Source of the DNA: Clostridia bacterium
GTDB taxonomy: Bacteria > Bacillota > Clostridia > Lachnospirales > Lachnospiraceae
Direction of reading: 5' to 3'
DNA length: 64,000 bases
NCBI GenBank assembly: GCA_910575725.1
Contig: CAJTFE010000011.1
Location: 62,001 to 126,000, forward strand
The translations under genes were made by a program, and so were the position numbers. Below, one piece after another: positions 8,363 through 18,180 of the stretch; the first letter of the stretch is position 1, and every line of letters starts with the position of its first letter. A model generated the notes under the pieces. That model was not told the DNA's origin. It saw only the letters and a list, made by a program, of their open reading frames with translations, and did no database searches.

Positions 8363-9397
8363 ATGCTGATTAAATATGAAGTTGGTGATATGTTTTTGTC
8401 TAATGCAGACTGTTTGGTTAATACTGTTAACTGTGAAGGATTTATGGGAAAAGGCGTGGCATATCAGTTTAAGATGAAGTTTCCGGAGAACAATAAGGAT
8501 TATGTGGAAGCATGCAAAAGCGGGAGGCTTTATATAGGTACTCTGCATTTTTACCGGGAGAATGGAGTAACGATTATCAATTTTCCCACAAAGGATAAGT
8601 GGAGAGCGAAATCTCTTATGAGTTACATTGAAACGGGATTGGATCAGATGGTACAGCTGCTTCCCAAGTTGTCTGTGAAAACAATCGCAATCCCTCCTTT
8701 GGGCTGTGGGAACGGCGGCTTGAATTGGCAGGAAGTAAAGCAGGTGATTGAGGAAAAGCTGTCTCCAATACAAGAGGATTATGTGTTTATTGTCTATGAG
8801 CCGTCAAAAAATTTTGTTCAGAAGGCACAGCAGGAACCGAAATTGGGAGTATCAAGCCTGGTTTTGATGCAAATGCTGATGGAGCTTAAACAGTTTAAGG
8901 CTTTGAGACTGCAGAAAGCAGCTTATTTTATGAATATATTTTTGAAAGAAAATTATTTCAAATTTCAAAAAGGAAAAAATGGTCCTTATGCGGATTCCAT
9001 CCGGATTGTTTCAAAAAGTATTCGTGAATATCAGAGTTTTTATGGTTTGAAAAACTTGCAAGAAGCGTATCAAAAGGTTTATCAGGTTCTATGCAGTGAT
9101 AAAACGGATAAGCAGCTTGTGAAATTAAGGCCGGTAATAGAACAAGCAGTTACCTTTGTGAATGAAATAGAGGAAGATAAAGAATTGGAAGGGATTGCCA
9201 CAGCGCTGTTTTTGATTGAAACCAGCAGGGGAGGCCTGACAGAAGAACAAGTAATTGAACAGTTTATAGACTGGTCGGAGGATAAGGCTGCGCGATATGC
9301 TGAAGAGGAAATAGCTTCTTATGTTGAGCGTTTGGAAGATAAAAGGATTATTGAGAGAAATATTTTAGGATGTTATCAATTGTCGGAGTATCGTTAA
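8363..9397 (+). CDS. darG: DarG-type macrodomain antitoxin
   Basis: A 344-residue two-domain antitoxin. Residues 1-150 form a macrodomain with NTVNCEGFMGKGVAYQFK, INFPTKDKWR and IAIPPLGCGNGGLNW, the signature of the DarG/TARG1 ADP-ribosyl-hydrolase group that removes ADP-ribose from DNA. The C-terminal 180 residues match the DarG C-terminal region that binds and blocks DarT directly. ATG 8363 is preferred over GTG 8357 because GAAGAGG ends just before it. The terminator in repeat copy 1 (9487) closes the transcript. Confidence 0.88.
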   Translation: MLIKYEVGDMFLSNADCLVNTVNCEGFMGKGVAYQFKMKFPENNKDYVEACKSGRLYIGTLHFYRENGVTIINFPTKDKWRAKSLMSYIETGLDQMVQLLPKLSVKTIAIPPLGCGNGGLNWQEVKQVIEEKLSPIQEDYVFIVYEPSKNFVQKAQQEPKLGVSSLVLMQMLMELKQFKALRLQKAAYFMNIFLKENYFKFQKGKNGPYADSIRIVSKSIREYQSFYGLKNLQEAYQKVYQVLCSDKTDKQLVKLRPVIEQAVTFVNEIEEDKELEGIATALFLIETSRGGLTEEQVIEQFIDWSEDKAARYAEEEIASYVERLEDKRIIERNILGCYQLSEYR

Positions 9398-9443
9398 AGA
9401 GCTGTTTTTGCAGCAGAATACTTATTCGTAATATTATTACCGA

Positions 9444-9728
9444 TTCCAAAATAAATTGAGATTTCGTAGATTACCTTACTCTACGATGGCAGGAGAAGCA
9501 TTCTTCTGCCATTTTTTTTAATATCATAGCACATTTAGATTGAAAGGTAAATATTTTTTCTTCTTCGGCATACTTTTTGTATGAGTTTCTTGTGTTAATT
9601 TATATTTTACTCTAAAATTGGTCTATTTTTCTATGATAATATTCTATTTTATTCCATCAAATGTAAAAAACAGGATAAAAATTTCGTAGAGTAAGGTACT
9701 CTACGAAATTTTAAGTCAAAATCCAAAT
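9444..9728. repeat. 285-bp repeat element, copy 1, bounded by inverted palindromic arms
   Basis: This stretch is nearly identical to 37581-37866. It contains a left arm around 9463-9486 and a right arm around 9681-9708 that are inverted repeats of each other, and each arm is also close to palindromic (CGTAGAGTA..TACTCTACG). Between them are a terminator hairpin and an AT-rich core. No transposase accompanies this copy. It looks like a short non-autonomous mobile element, or the left end of a larger one. Confidence 0.75.
9487..9519 (+). terminator. Terminator inside repeat copy 1
   Basis: TGGCAGGAGAA (9487-9497), a GCA loop and TTCTTCTGCCA (one G-T wobble) followed by eight T. It lies 90 bases after darG and can terminate that operon. 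The same structure occurs in repeat copy 2. Confidence 0.8.
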
Positions 9729-9820
9729 GCTTGATTTTCCTCAAGCATCTGCAGGGCTGCACAGCTTTCTTGGGGGCACAGCAAAAGGAAGACTGTAGGA
9801 GAAAATGACGGATTATTAAA

Positions 9821-9910
9821 ATGGCTGGAGAAAAGAAAAAAGAATATTTTAGAAGTGCCTTGGAACTGATGAAGCTGCTGGATAGTGTTTTGGAGGGAGA
9901 AGAAAGATAG
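9821..9910 (+). CDS. Possible 29-residue peptide or gene remnant
   Basis: A short frame beginning MAGEKKKEY and ending LLDSVLEGEER, rich in charged residues and likely helical. No clear ribosome site precedes it. It lies between repeat copy 1 and the GGDEF gene. It is not recognised and may be a relic. The rest of 9398-9969 outside the repeat shows nothing else. Confidence 0.2.
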   Translation: MAGEKKKEYFRSALELMKLLDSVLEGEER

Positions 9911-9969
9911 GATGGGTTTCCTGAACAATTGGAAATAATAGGGGAGTTTGATTATGGGGGGGAGTACAG

Positions 9970-10959
9970 TTGAACAAGCTAGGAACATTGAGTGAAAAAC
10001 AGGGGGAGAGACAGCCGAAGGAAAAGGATTGGGATCGCCTTACAGGTGTTATGAAAAAGAATATTGCAGAAAAGAAAATTGCATTCAAGATAAATGAGAG
10101 GCGTGGGGGTACGCTTTTTTTGTGTGATGTGGATGGTCTGGAACGGATTAATAGGCAGTATGGACACCAAGCTGGCGATGAGTGCCTAAAACAGGTGGCG
10201 CAGATTCTCTCCTTCATGATTTCTCCGGATGACATTTTAGGAAGAAGCGGCGGGGATGAATTTGTCATTTTCATGCCAAGCTGCAGAGATGCACAGCAGG
10301 CACAGGAGATTTGCGCACGTATTGGCAATCGCTTCCGTGCCAACAGAGGAAAAGGCAGTATTCCCCTTTCTGTGACGGTGGTACATGTTCTGTGGCAGTC
10401 CGGGCTGACTTATGAGAAGTTGTTTGAGTGTGCGGCCGAGAAAATGAAGAAACAAAGGGAAGATTTGGAAATACAAAAGGAACAGAAGGATAAGGAAGGG
10501 GAGCATTACATAAAGGATGTTCGGCAGATCCGAAAAGAATTAATCGAGCAGATTAAAAAACCGGGAGCCTATTGCCGGGATTATGAAACCTTTAAGAGCA
10601 TTTATCGTTTTCTGGAACGTGGAATTATTCGAAGCGGACAGAAAGCATGCGTAATTCTGATTACCGTGGTGGATAAACAAGGAAGAAGCCTTCTTCCGCA
10701 AGAAAAGGATGTGCTGATGGAACAATTAGGTAAGAATATTGAGTCTGCACTTAGAATTGGAGATGTGTATACCAGGTATTCAAGCAGTCAGTATTTAGCC
10801 CTTGTCATTGATACCACAGAAGGGCAGACAGATTTGATTGTGTCTAGAATTAAGGAGAGGTTTCTTGCAGGCAGACAAGAGAATAATATTTTGATTCACC
10901 ATTGCTACGAACTTCAGCCAGCGCAGATTGGGGAACGGATAGAGGGATACACCACATAG
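9970..10959 (+). CDS. Cytosolic GGDEF protein (probable diguanylate cyclase) with a second degenerate domain
   Basis: A 329-residue protein without membrane segments. Residues 45-165 form a GGDEF domain with the metal-binding LCDVDGLERINRQYGHQAGDE segment and an intact active-site loop GRSGGDEFVIF (GGDEF at 94-98), so it may make cyclic di-GMP from two GTP. An RxxD inhibitory site is not seen before the loop. A coiled segment (165-200) leads to a C-terminal domain (about 205-329) resembling a degenerate GGDEF fold, with GDVYTRYSSSQYLALVI. The TTG start follows GGGGGGAG by about 6 bases. The next gene, 36 bases on, ends in the same kind of domain, and both precede the SRR adhesin, suggesting c-di-GMP-linked control of adhesion. 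Confidence 0.82.
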   Translation: MNKLGTLSEKQGERQPKEKDWDRLTGVMKKNIAEKKIAFKINERRGGTLFLCDVDGLERINRQYGHQAGDECLKQVAQILSFMISPDDILGRSGGDEFVIFMPSCRDAQQAQEICARIGNRFRANRGKGSIPLSVTVVHVLWQSGLTYEKLFECAAEKMKKQREDLEIQKEQKDKEGEHYIKDVRQIRKELIEQIKKPGAYCRDYETFKSIYRFLERGIIRSGQKACVILITVVDKQGRSLLPQEKDVLMEQLGKNIESALRIGDVYTRYSSSQYLALVIDTTEGQTDLIVSRIKERFLAGRQENNILIHHCYELQPAQIGERIEGYTT

Positions 10960-10995
10960 AAAATGAAAAGGTGTATCAGGAAGAAATGAGGTGTG

Positions 10996-12183
10996 ATGGT
11001 GAAAAAGCTATGGGTTAAGATGTTTGGGGGATTTTCGGCTTCCTATGGAGATGAGGTATTGACATTCGGCAGGCAGAAGGACTCTAAATTCAGACAATTG
11101 TTCCAGATATTGATGACTAGGCCGGGACAGGGGTTCGACAAAAGTGATATTGCCAAAAGCCTTTACGGATGGGATGAAGTGGAAGATACCAACGCAAGTC
11201 TCAATAATACGATTTTTCGGCTTCGGAAATATTTGGAGACCTCACCTTTACCTCCCGGTGAGTATCTGCAGTTGAGTGAAGGGGTGCTGCGCTTTGACGG
11301 TGGTGAGATTGAAGTAGAATCGGATGTTTGGAGCTTCGAATGTGCGGCACAGGAATTTGAAAAGGAGCAGGATAAAGGAAGAAAGGCGGAGCTGTGTAAA
11401 AAGAGCTGGGAGCTTTATCAAGGGGAATTTCTGCCTTGGCTGTCAAGTGAACAGTGGGTCATAGAAAAAAGCCGGAATTACCAGAAGCTATACTTTAGAA
11501 TGCTGGAATATCTGCTTCGTGTGCTGAAAGAAGAGAGTGATTATAGAGGAATAGAAAGTATAGCAGCACGTGCGGCGGAAATCTATCCTTATGAGGGGTG
11601 GGAAATATGGCAGATTGAAAGTATGATGGCATTGGAACGCTATAAGGAGGCGGAAGAAGCATATCGAAAAACAGTAACGGATATGCAGAAGACAGGCGGG
11701 CTTCTGTCAAAAAGGCAGCAGGAACGGTTCCGCAAGCTTGGAGATAAGATGCGGCAGCCGGAAGGGACAGCGGAGGATATCAATAAATGTCTGATGGAGC
11801 CGGCACCTGGGCAAGGGGCCTATGCTTGTACGCTTATGAGCTTTTTAGATTGCTTTCGTATATTAAAGCGTGTGATTGACAGAGGCGGGAATCTTTTCAG
11901 CCTTATTTTGTGTACGATTCTGGACACAAGCGGTCAACCTGCCAATGACCAGGAATATTGTACGAAGCAGGGAGAAAAATTGTGTGCATCCTTTCGTGCA
12001 CATATGCGCAGAGGGGACGTATACACAAAATACAGTGAGAATCAATATTTATTGCTGTGTATAGGTGCGGAAAAAGATAACATTACGGATATCGGAACAC
12101 GTATAGATATAGATTTCCGGAAACGCTGCGGCGGCCGCAGCGGGATCAGATGCCAGCTTTTGGATGATGGAAATATATGGTAG
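10996..12183 (+). CDS. SARP/BTAD-family transcription regulator with C-terminal degenerate GGDEF-like domain
   Basis: A 395-residue regulator. The first 100 residues are an OmpR-like winged helix (KLWVKMFGGFSASYGDE, then SLNNTIFRLRKYLE). Residues 105-245 are the helical bacterial transcriptional activator domain (ELYQGEFLPWLSSEQWV). A C-terminal part (about 270-395) contains RRGDVYTKYSENQYLLLCIG, closely matching the end of the neighbouring GGDEF protein. ATG 10996 follows a GAGG. A GTG three bases earlier is an alternative. It is encoded directly upstream of the adhesin promoter and is the obvious candidate activator of the SRR locus. The ligand and targets are inferred. Confidence 0.8.
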   Translation: MVKKLWVKMFGGFSASYGDEVLTFGRQKDSKFRQLFQILMTRPGQGFDKSDIAKSLYGWDEVEDTNASLNNTIFRLRKYLETSPLPPGEYLQLSEGVLRFDGGEIEVESDVWSFECAAQEFEKEQDKGRKAELCKKSWELYQGEFLPWLSSEQWVIEKSRNYQKLYFRMLEYLLRVLKEESDYRGIESIAARAAEIYPYEGWEIWQIESMMALERYKEAEEAYRKTVTDMQKTGGLLSKRQQERFRKLGDKMRQPEGTAEDINKCLMEPAPGQGAYACTLMSFLDCFRILKRVIDRGGNLFSLILCTILDTSGQPANDQEYCTKQGEKLCASFRAHMRRGDVYTKYSENQYLLLCIGAEKDNITDIGTRIDIDFRKRCGGRSGIRCQLLDDGNIW

Positions 12184-12273
12184 AAGGAACTTTTGTATTT
12201 ATCAAAATTTTAACTTTCATGAGAAAAAATATACAAAATATGTAATATGAAAGAGTTTGTGAAAGAGCCGCTT

Positions 12274-12282
12274 TGTTATACT
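12274..12282 (+). promoter_or_regulatory. Probable promoter of the SRR adhesin locus
   Basis: Extended -10 TGTTATACT (TG at 12274-12275, TATACT at 12277-12282) about 98 bases before the adhesin ATG. A weak -35 fits the idea of an activator-dependent promoter. A small hairpin ATGGGA/TCCCAT (12302-12327) lies in the leader, and a strong GCAGGAGGG site precedes the start. Confidence 0.5.
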
Positions 12283-12379
12283 GTAGCATAAGAAAAGAAA
12301 AATGGGATCAATGGCTGACGTTCCCATCATTCAATTATAAGTAAGAGAGAGCAAGTGTTTTGCAGGAGGGTATGGAAGT

Positions 12380-15300
12380 ATGAAGAATCGTAGAAAAAGG
12401 AGTAAAGCGAACAGGGTTTTAAAGGCGGCTGGCACGGCGGGCCTTGTCTTTGGCGCAGCAATGATCGACGCAAATGTGGTATTTGCGGCGGAAAGTGACA
12501 GCGTTGCACCGGAGGGTTCAGAGTCAGACGACTTGGGGAGTGAATCGCATAGCGAGTTTGAGTCTCTCCTGCCGAAAGAAGACAATGGGAACAATGAAAA
12601 TGACAGCCTGATTTCTGATGGTGAACAATCTGCCGCAGAAAACGCTGAAATAATAGAGTCAGACGGTGAGGAAGATCCCGGAAAGAACAATGAGGATACT
12701 GTATCGGAGAAGGAATCTGCGTCTGTATCCGAGAGCGAGACTGCGTCTGCATCCGAGAGCGGGACTGAGTCTGCACCCGAGAGCGGGACTGCGTCTGCAT
12801 CCGAGAGCGGGACTGCGTCTGCATCCGAGAGTGGGACTGAGTCTGCACCCGAGAGCGGGACTGCGTCTGAATCTGAGAGCGAGACTGCGTCTGTATCCGA
12901 GAGTGGGACTGCATCTGAGAGTGAATCTGAGACAGAAACTGCAAGCATATCTGAGAGTGCGGCTGCGTCTGTATCTGAGGAGGCCAGTACTTCCTCCAGT
13001 GAATCTGAGGCAGAGGCTGCAAGTATATCCGAGAGTGCGGCTGCATCTGTATCTGAGGAGGCCAGCGTTTCCGCCAGTGAATCTGAGGCGGAATCTTTAA
13101 GCACGTCTGAGAGCGAATCGGCAGTGATCTCTGCATCTGAGAGCGCCAGCGTCTCCACTAGTGAATCTGAGGCGGATTCCTTAAGTGCATTGGCGAGTGA
13201 GACAATGTTTGATAGGTTTATTGCGGCATTTGTGAACGAAAAGGCGTCAATGCTGGCGGAAGAGAACGGCGCTGTAGTAGGGCAGAATTCAGCACTTGAT
13301 GGACTGTTAGAGAATTATAAGAATAACCTTACTGCTTTGGAAAAGGCTAAAGCTGATGAAAATACGACAGCTGAAGACTTGGCACGCCTTGAGAATGCAG
13401 TTGCGAAGAGCATTGTTGAGTATGAAGCAGCTTGCAAAGGCACAAACGTGAATGTGGAAGACATCGGTGACGGCTCTTACAGGGTTACTTATACGAATGA
13501 GTCAGGGCAGACAATAACTGAGTTTTACAAGAAGGGTGCCACAACAGAAGATGGTAATGTACATGTATATATGGCGGCTGCAAGTTATGTGGTGAAAGAT
13601 GAAACGGGGAACATCACAGGCACAATCGATCATGGGATCGTGACAGAAGAAAATGGCACCCAATATATTGTTGTGAAAGACTTGGATGGAAATGCGCAGT
13701 CACGACAAGAGGTTCTTTCTATATCAAAAGATGAAAATGGAAATACAATATACGTTGTTTCATTAAAAAGAGCAGAGGGAAGTAGTTTTATTCAAGAAAA
13801 AGAATGGTATGTTGTAGATAAAGATGGTAAGACGGTTAAGCATTTTATAGTAACTTTTGATACCTCAAATAAGTTATTGAATAACGATAGTAACGAAACA
13901 GAGAGAGAAGTATATACAATAAATGGAAAGCAATATGATGTTGCTGGTGGACACAATCAATATGCGTCTATTTTGGAGGGGATTGCAGGAAGATATGTCG
14001 TTGTTCAAGATGCGGATGGCAACTGGCACAAGCTTATTATGGAAAAGACTGAAAATGATCAGCTTGTGATTAGAGAAGGAAAATTCTATATTTTTAAGAA
14101 TGGAAGTGGAAAGCCTCAGAATCGGTATGAGTTGAAAGACGGGCATGTCTTGAAAGTAGATGAAAATGGTCAATTTGTACTGTATGATGATAAGGGTGGT
14201 GTGGTTTGTAAGTTTAGAATGACTGCGAATCCCGATTATCGTCCGTTAAGTAAGAATGATTCTGAGGACCAGACAGATTTTGAGCTTGATACGGAGGAGA
14301 CTGAAGTAGAAGCTTCGGCAGCGTCTTCTACAAGTGAGCACTTGAGCACAAGTACCAGTGAGAGCCTGAGTACGAGTACGAGTGAAAGCTTAAGCACAAG
14401 TACCAGCGAGAGTTTGAGTACCTCCACAAGTGAGAGCCAGAGTACCGCCACCAGCGAGAGTTTGAGTACCTCTACAAGTGAAAGCCTTAGCACCTCCACG
14501 AGCGAGAGCTTGAGTACCTCTATAAGTGAAAGCCTTAGCACCGCCACAAGTGAGAGCCTTAGTACCAGCACGAGTGAGAGTTTGAGCACCTCTACAAGTG
14601 AGAGCCTAAGCACCAGCACGAGTGAGAGCTTAAGCACTTCCACAAGTGAGAGTCTGAGTACTTCCACAAGTGAGAGCTTGAGTACCTCCACGAGCGAGAG
14701 CCTTAGTACGTCTACAAGTGAAAGCCTTAGCACCTCCACGAGCGAGAGTCTGAGTACTTCTACAAGTGAAAGTTTGAGTACTTCCACAAGTGAGAGCTTG
14801 AGTACGTCCACAAGTGAGAGCCTAAGCGCCAGCACGAGTGAGAGCTTGAGTACGTCCACAAGTGAGAGCCTTAGTACCAGCACGAGTGAAAGCCTGAGTA
14901 CCTCCACGAGCGAGAGCTTGAGTACGTCCACAAGTGAGAGCCTTAGTACCAGTACGAGTGAAAGCTTGAGTACGTCCACAAGTGAAAGCCTAAGTACCTC
15001 TACGAGCGAGAGCTTGAGTACGTCCACAAGTGAGAGCCTAAGCGCCAGCACGAGTGAGAGCTTGAGCACGTCCACAAGTGAGAGCCTAAGTACCAGTACG
15101 AGTGAGAGCTTGAGTACGTCTACAAGTGAAAGCCTTAGCACGTCCACAAGTGAGAGCCTAAGCACCAGCACGAGTGAGAGCTTGAGTACGTCCACAAGTG
15201 AGAGTCTTAGTACCAGCACAAGTGAGAGCTTGAGTACGTCCACAAGTGAGAGCTTAAGCACCAGCACGAGTGAGAGCTTGAGTACGTCCACAAGTGAGAG

Positions 15301-18091
15301 CCTTAGTACCAGCACGAGCGAGAGCTTGAGCACGTCCACAAGTGAGAGCCTAAGCACCAGCACGAGTGAGAGCTTAAGCACTTCCACAAGTGAGAGTCTG
15401 AGTACGTCCACAAGTGAGAGCCTAAGCACCAGCACGAGTGAGAGCTTGAGTACCTCCACAAGCGAGAGCCTTAGTACCTCTACAAGTGAAAGCCTTAGCA
15501 CCTCCACGAGTGAGAGCCTGAGTACTTCTACAAGTGAAAGTTTGAGTACTTCCACGAGCGAGAGCTTGAGTACGTCCACAAGTGAGAGCTTAAGCACCAG
15601 CACGAGTGAGAGCTTGAGTACGTCCACAAGTGAGAGCCTTAGTACCAGCACGAGTGAAAGCCTGAGTACCTCCACGAGCGAGAGCTTGAGTACGTCCACA
15701 AGTGAGAGCCTAAGTACCAGTACGAGTGAAAGCTTGAGTACGTCCACAAGTGAAAGCCTAAGTACCTCTACGAGCGAGAGCTTGAGTACATCCACAAGTG
15801 AGAGCCTAAGCACCAGTACGAGTGAGAGCTTGAGTACTTCCACAAGTGAGAGTCTTAGTACCAGCACAAGTGAGAGCTTGAGTACGTCCACAAGTGAGAG
15901 CCTAAGCACCAGCACAAGTGAGAGCTTGAGTACGTCCACAAGTGAGAGCTTGAGTACGTCCACAAGTGAGAGCCTAAGCACCAGCACGAGTGAGAGCTTA
16001 AGCACTTCCACAAGTGAGAGTCTGAGTACATCCACAAGTGAGAGCCTAAGCACCAGCACGAGTGAGAGCTTGAGTACCTCCACAAGCGAGAGCCTTAGCA
16101 CCAGTACGAGTGAGAGCTTGAGTACGTCCACAAGTGAGAGCCTAAGCACCAGCACGAGCGAGAGCTTGAGTACCTCTACAAGTGAGAGTCTTAGCACCAG
16201 CACGAGTGAAAGCTTGAGTACGTCCACAAGTGAGAGCCTTAGCACCAGCACGAGTGAAAGCTTGAGTACGTCCACAAGTGAGAGCCTTAGCACCAGTACG
16301 AGTGAAAGCTTGAGTACGTCCACAAGTGAGAGTTTGAGTACCTCCACGAGCGAAAGCCTGAGTACCTCCACAAGTGAAAGCCTTAGCACGTCCACAAGTG
16401 AGAGCCTAAGCACCAGCACGAGCGAGAGCTTGAGTACCTCTACAAGTGAAAGCCTGAGTACCTCCACGAGTGAGAGCTTGAGTACGTCCACAAGTGAAAG
16501 CCTGAGTACCTCTACAAGTGAGAGCTTGAGTACGTCCACGAGCGAAAGTTTGAGTACGTCCACAAGTGAGAGCCTTAGCACCTCCACGAGCGAGAGCTTG
16601 AGTACCTCTACAAGTGAGAGCTTGAGTACCTCTACAAGTGAGAGTCTTAGCACCAGCACGAGTGAAAGCTTGAGTACGTCCACAAGTGAGAGCCTAAGCA
16701 CCAGCACGAGTGAAAGCTTGAGTACGTCCACAAGTGAGAGTTTGAGTACCTCCACGAGCGAAAGCCTGAGTACCTCCACAAGTGAAAGCCTTAGCACGTC
16801 CACAAGTGAGAGCCTTAGCACCAGCACGAGCGAGAGCTTGAGTACCTCTACAAGTGAAAGCCTGAGTACCTCCACGAGTGAAAGCTTGAGTACCTCTACA
16901 AGTGAGAGCTTGAGTACGTCCACAAGTGAGAGCCTTAGCATCTCCACGAGTGAAAGCTTGAGTACGTCCACAAGTGAAAGTCTTAGCACCTCCACGAGTG
17001 AAAGCTTGAGTACGTCCACAAGTGAGAGTTTGAGCACCTCCACGAGCGAGAGCTTGAGCACAAGTACAAGCGAAAGCCTGAGTACCTCTACAAGTGAGAG
17101 CCTGAGTACCAGCACGAGTGAAAGTTTGAGTACCTCCACGAGTGAGAGCTTGAGTACCTCCACGAGCGAGAGCCTTAGCACCTCTACAAGTGAGAGCCTG
17201 AGTACCAGCACGAGTGAAAGCTTGAGTACTTCTACAAGTGAGAGCCTTAGCACTAGCACAAGTGAGAGCTTGAGTACCTCCACGAGTGAGAGCCTAAGCA
17301 CCAGCACGAGTGAAAGCTTGAGTACCTCTACAAGTGAGAGCCTGAGTACCTCCACGAGCGAGAGCCTTAGCACCTCTACAAGTGAGAGCCTGAGTACCAG
17401 CACGAGTGAAAGCCTGAGTACGTCCACAAGTGAAAGCCTGAGTACCAGCACAAGCGAGAGTTTGAGTACGTCCACAAGTGAGAGCTTGAGTACCAGCACG
17501 AGTGAAAGCCTGAGTACGTCCACAAGTGAGAGCTTAAGTACCAGCACAAGCGAGAGTTTGAGCACCTCAACAAGCGAAAGCTTGAGCGCTTCCATGAGCG
17601 AGAGCCTAAGTACTTCCATGAGCGAGAGCATTAGTGCAAGTATGAGCCAGAGCTTAAGCAGTAGTGAGAGTGCAAGTGCAAGCGCAAGTACATTGGCCAG
17701 CTCTAGCGAAGCAGCGGTAGTTACACCTGATACGCCGGCAGCGGCTCCAGCAGCGGATGCGGCAGCGCCTGTTGCGGCAGTGGCAGCGCCTCCGGTCGCA
17801 GCGGCGGCCCCGGCAGCAGTTCCGGCAGCTCCGGATGCTCCGGCAGAGACTCCAGCAGAAGCTCCGTTGGATATTGCTGATGAGGAAGTTCCTCTTGGGG
17901 TGTTAGACGATGACCTGACCGATACAACAATAGATATTGATGATAATGAGGTACCGCTGGCCGCACCGGCAGCAGGCAGGATCTGGTGGTCCTGGATTCC
18001 TGTGATAGGAGCAATTGCCAGTGCCGTTGAGAGTTATCGCCAGAACAAGAAGGAAAAAGAAGAATCGGGCGATGAAAAGCGAGAGGAATAA
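12380..18091 (+). CDS. Serine-rich-repeat glycoprotein adhesin, accessory Sec substrate
   Basis: A 1903-residue secreted surface protein. The order is: a basic N terminus and signal peptide (residues 1-37; [12 protein letters not shown] core, cleavage near VFA-A), a first Ser/Glu/Ala-rich region (about 60-275), a non-repetitive region (276-650) that is first helical and then beta-rich with charged hairpins and is the likely ligand-binding part, a second Ser-rich region (651-1755) of some 137 eight-residue repeats SESLSTST, an Ala/Pro-rich stretch (1770-1830), and a C-terminal hydrophobic segment ([16 protein letters not shown]) with a charged tail. No LPXTG is present. DEEVPL and DNEVPL precede the hydrophobic segment. 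In this family the repeats are O-glycosylated in the cytoplasm by GtfA/GtfB and exported by SecA2/SecY2/Asp1-3, all encoded just downstream. The ligand is not known. Confidence 0.93.
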   Translation: MKNRRKRSKANRVLKAAGTAGLVFGAAMIDANVVFAAESDSVAPEGSESDDLGSESHSEFESLLPKEDNGNNENDSLISDGEQSAAENAEIIESDGEEDPGKNNEDTVSEKESASVSESETASASESGTESAPESGTASASESGTASASESGTESAPESGTASESESETASVSESGTASESESETETASISESAAASVSEEASTSSSESEAEAASISESAAASVSEEASVSASESEAESLSTSESESAVISASESASVSTSESEADSLSALASETMFDRFIAAFVNEKASMLAEENGAVVGQNSALDGLLENYKNNLTALEKAKADENTTAEDLARLENAVAKSIVEYEAACKGTNVNVEDIGDGSYRVTYTNESGQTITEFYKKGATTEDGNVHVYMAAASYVVKDETGNITGTIDHGIVTEENGTQYIVVKDLDGNAQSRQEVLSISKDENGNTIYVVSLKRAEGSSFIQEKEWYVVDKDGKTVKHFIVTFDTSNKLLNNDSNETEREVYTINGKQYDVAGGHNQYASILEGIAGRYVVVQDADGNWHKLIMEKTENDQLVIREGKFYIFKNGSGKPQNRYELKDGHVLKVDENGQFVLYDDKGGVVCKFRMTANPDYRPLSKNDSEDQTDFELDTEETEVEASAASSTSEHLSTSTSESLSTSTSESLSTSTSESLSTSTSESQSTATSESLSTSTSESLSTSTSESLSTSISESLSTATSESLSTSTSESLSTSTSESLSTSTSESLSTSTSESLSTSTSESLSTSTSESLSTSTSESLSTSTSESLSTSTSESLSTSTSESLSTSTSESLSASTSESLSTSTSESLSTSTSESLSTSTSESLSTSTSESLSTSTSESLSTSTSESLSTSTSESLSTSTSESLSASTSESLSTSTSESLSTSTSESLSTSTSESLSTSTSESLSTSTSESLSTSTSESLSTSTSESLSTSTSESLSTSTSESLSTSTSESLSTSTSESLSTSTSESLSTSTSESLSTSTSESLSTSTSESLSTSTSESLSTSTSESLSTSTSESLSTSTSESLSTSTSESLSTSTSESLSTSTSESLSTSTSESLSTSTSESLSTSTSESLSTSTSESLSTSTSESLSTSTSESLSTSTSESLSTSTSESLSTSTSESLSTSTSESLSTSTSESLSTSTSESLSTSTSESLSTSTSESLSTSTSESLSTSTSESLSTSTSESLSTSTSESLSTSTSESLSTSTSESLSTSTSESLSTSTSESLSTSTSESLSTSTSESLSTSTSESLSTSTSESLSTSTSESLSTSTSESLSTSTSESLSTSTSESLSTSTSESLSTSTSESLSTSTSESLSTSTSESLSTSTSESLSTSTSESLSTSTSESLSTSTSESLSTSTSESLSTSTSESLSTSTSESLSTSTSESLSTSTSESLSTSTSESLSTSTSESLSTSTSESLSTSTSESLSTSTSESLSTSTSESLSTSTSESLSTSTSESLSTSTSESLSTSTSESLSTSTSESLSTSTSESLSTSTSESLSISTSESLSTSTSESLSTSTSESLSTSTSESLSTSTSESLSTSTSESLSTSTSESLSTSTSESLSTSTSESLSTSTSESLSTSTSESLSTSTSESLSTSTSESLSTSTSESLSTSTSESLSTSTSESLSTSTSESLSTSTSESLSTSTSESLSTSTSESLSTSTSESLSTSTSESLSTSTSESLSTSTSESLSTSTSESLSTSTSESLSTSTSESLSASMSESLSTSMSESISASMSQSLSSSESASASASTLASSSEAAVVTPDTPAAAPAADAAAPVAAVAAPPVAAAAPAAVPAAPDAPAETPAEAPLDIADEEVPLGVLDDDLTDTTIDIDDNEVPLAAPAAGRIWWSWIPVIGAIASAVESYRQNKKEKEESGDEKREE
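12717..13190 (+). repeat. First serine-rich repeat region of the adhesin
   Basis: An irregular Ser-Glu-Ser-rich tract with units such as ASESGTAS and [11 protein letters not shown]. It is more acidic and more degenerate than the main repeat. It lies between the signal peptide and the binding region, the usual SRR1 position in SRR glycoproteins. Confidence 0.8.
14338..17640 (+). repeat. Main 24-bp/8-residue tandem repeat of the adhesin
   Basis: About 137 units encode SESLSTST with very few replacements (Ala, Ile or Met for Ser/Thr). Synonymous codons vary widely, so individual blocks can be recognised: 14831-15057 reappears 768 bp (32 units) later, and a block near 16333 reappears 408 bp (17 units) later. 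These are signs of segmental duplication and unequal exchange. Copy number is likely to vary between strains and to be hard to assemble. Confidence 0.95.
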
Positions 18092-18133
18092 ACGCAAAGC
18101 GATACTGAAACGTGATCAATTATAATGAAATAA

Positions 18134-18163
18134 TATCTCTCCGGCAATTCTGCCGGAGAGATA
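18134..18163 (+). terminator. Perfect 13-bp hairpin between the adhesin and secY2
   Basis: TATCTCTCCGGCA and its exact complement flank an ATTC loop. There is no T-run, so it is more likely an attenuator, RNA-stability or processing hairpin than a full terminator. It would let the adhesin be made in excess of the export proteins. Its position argues that secY2 starts after it. Confidence 0.65.
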
Positions 18164-18180
18164 GCTATGAGAGGAATTTC

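Noticed and set aside
12184..12379. A cyclic di-GMP riboswitch in the adhesin leader, suggested by the nearby GGDEF gene
   Set aside because: Only a 6-bp hairpin was found; the conserved riboswitch core could not be recognised.
12327..13158. Two long minus-strand frames opposite the adhesin start
   Set aside because: They mirror the low-complexity first Ser-rich region and have no independent coding signs.
14236..17631. A 1131-codon open frame on the minus strand with repeating Leu-Ser-Leu-Val units
   Set aside because: It is the complement of the SRR tandem repeat; the 24-bp unit leaves this frame free of stops by chance. It has no start region, no ribosome site and no homology signal.
14338..17640. 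CRISPR-like regular repeats
   Set aside because: The repeats are in-frame, contiguous and coding with no unique spacers; no cas genes are present.
18112..18180. An upstream extension of secY2 starting at a GTG
   Set aside because: It would translate a perfect 13-bp hairpin, has no ribosome site and no SecY homology; TTG 18181 fits better.
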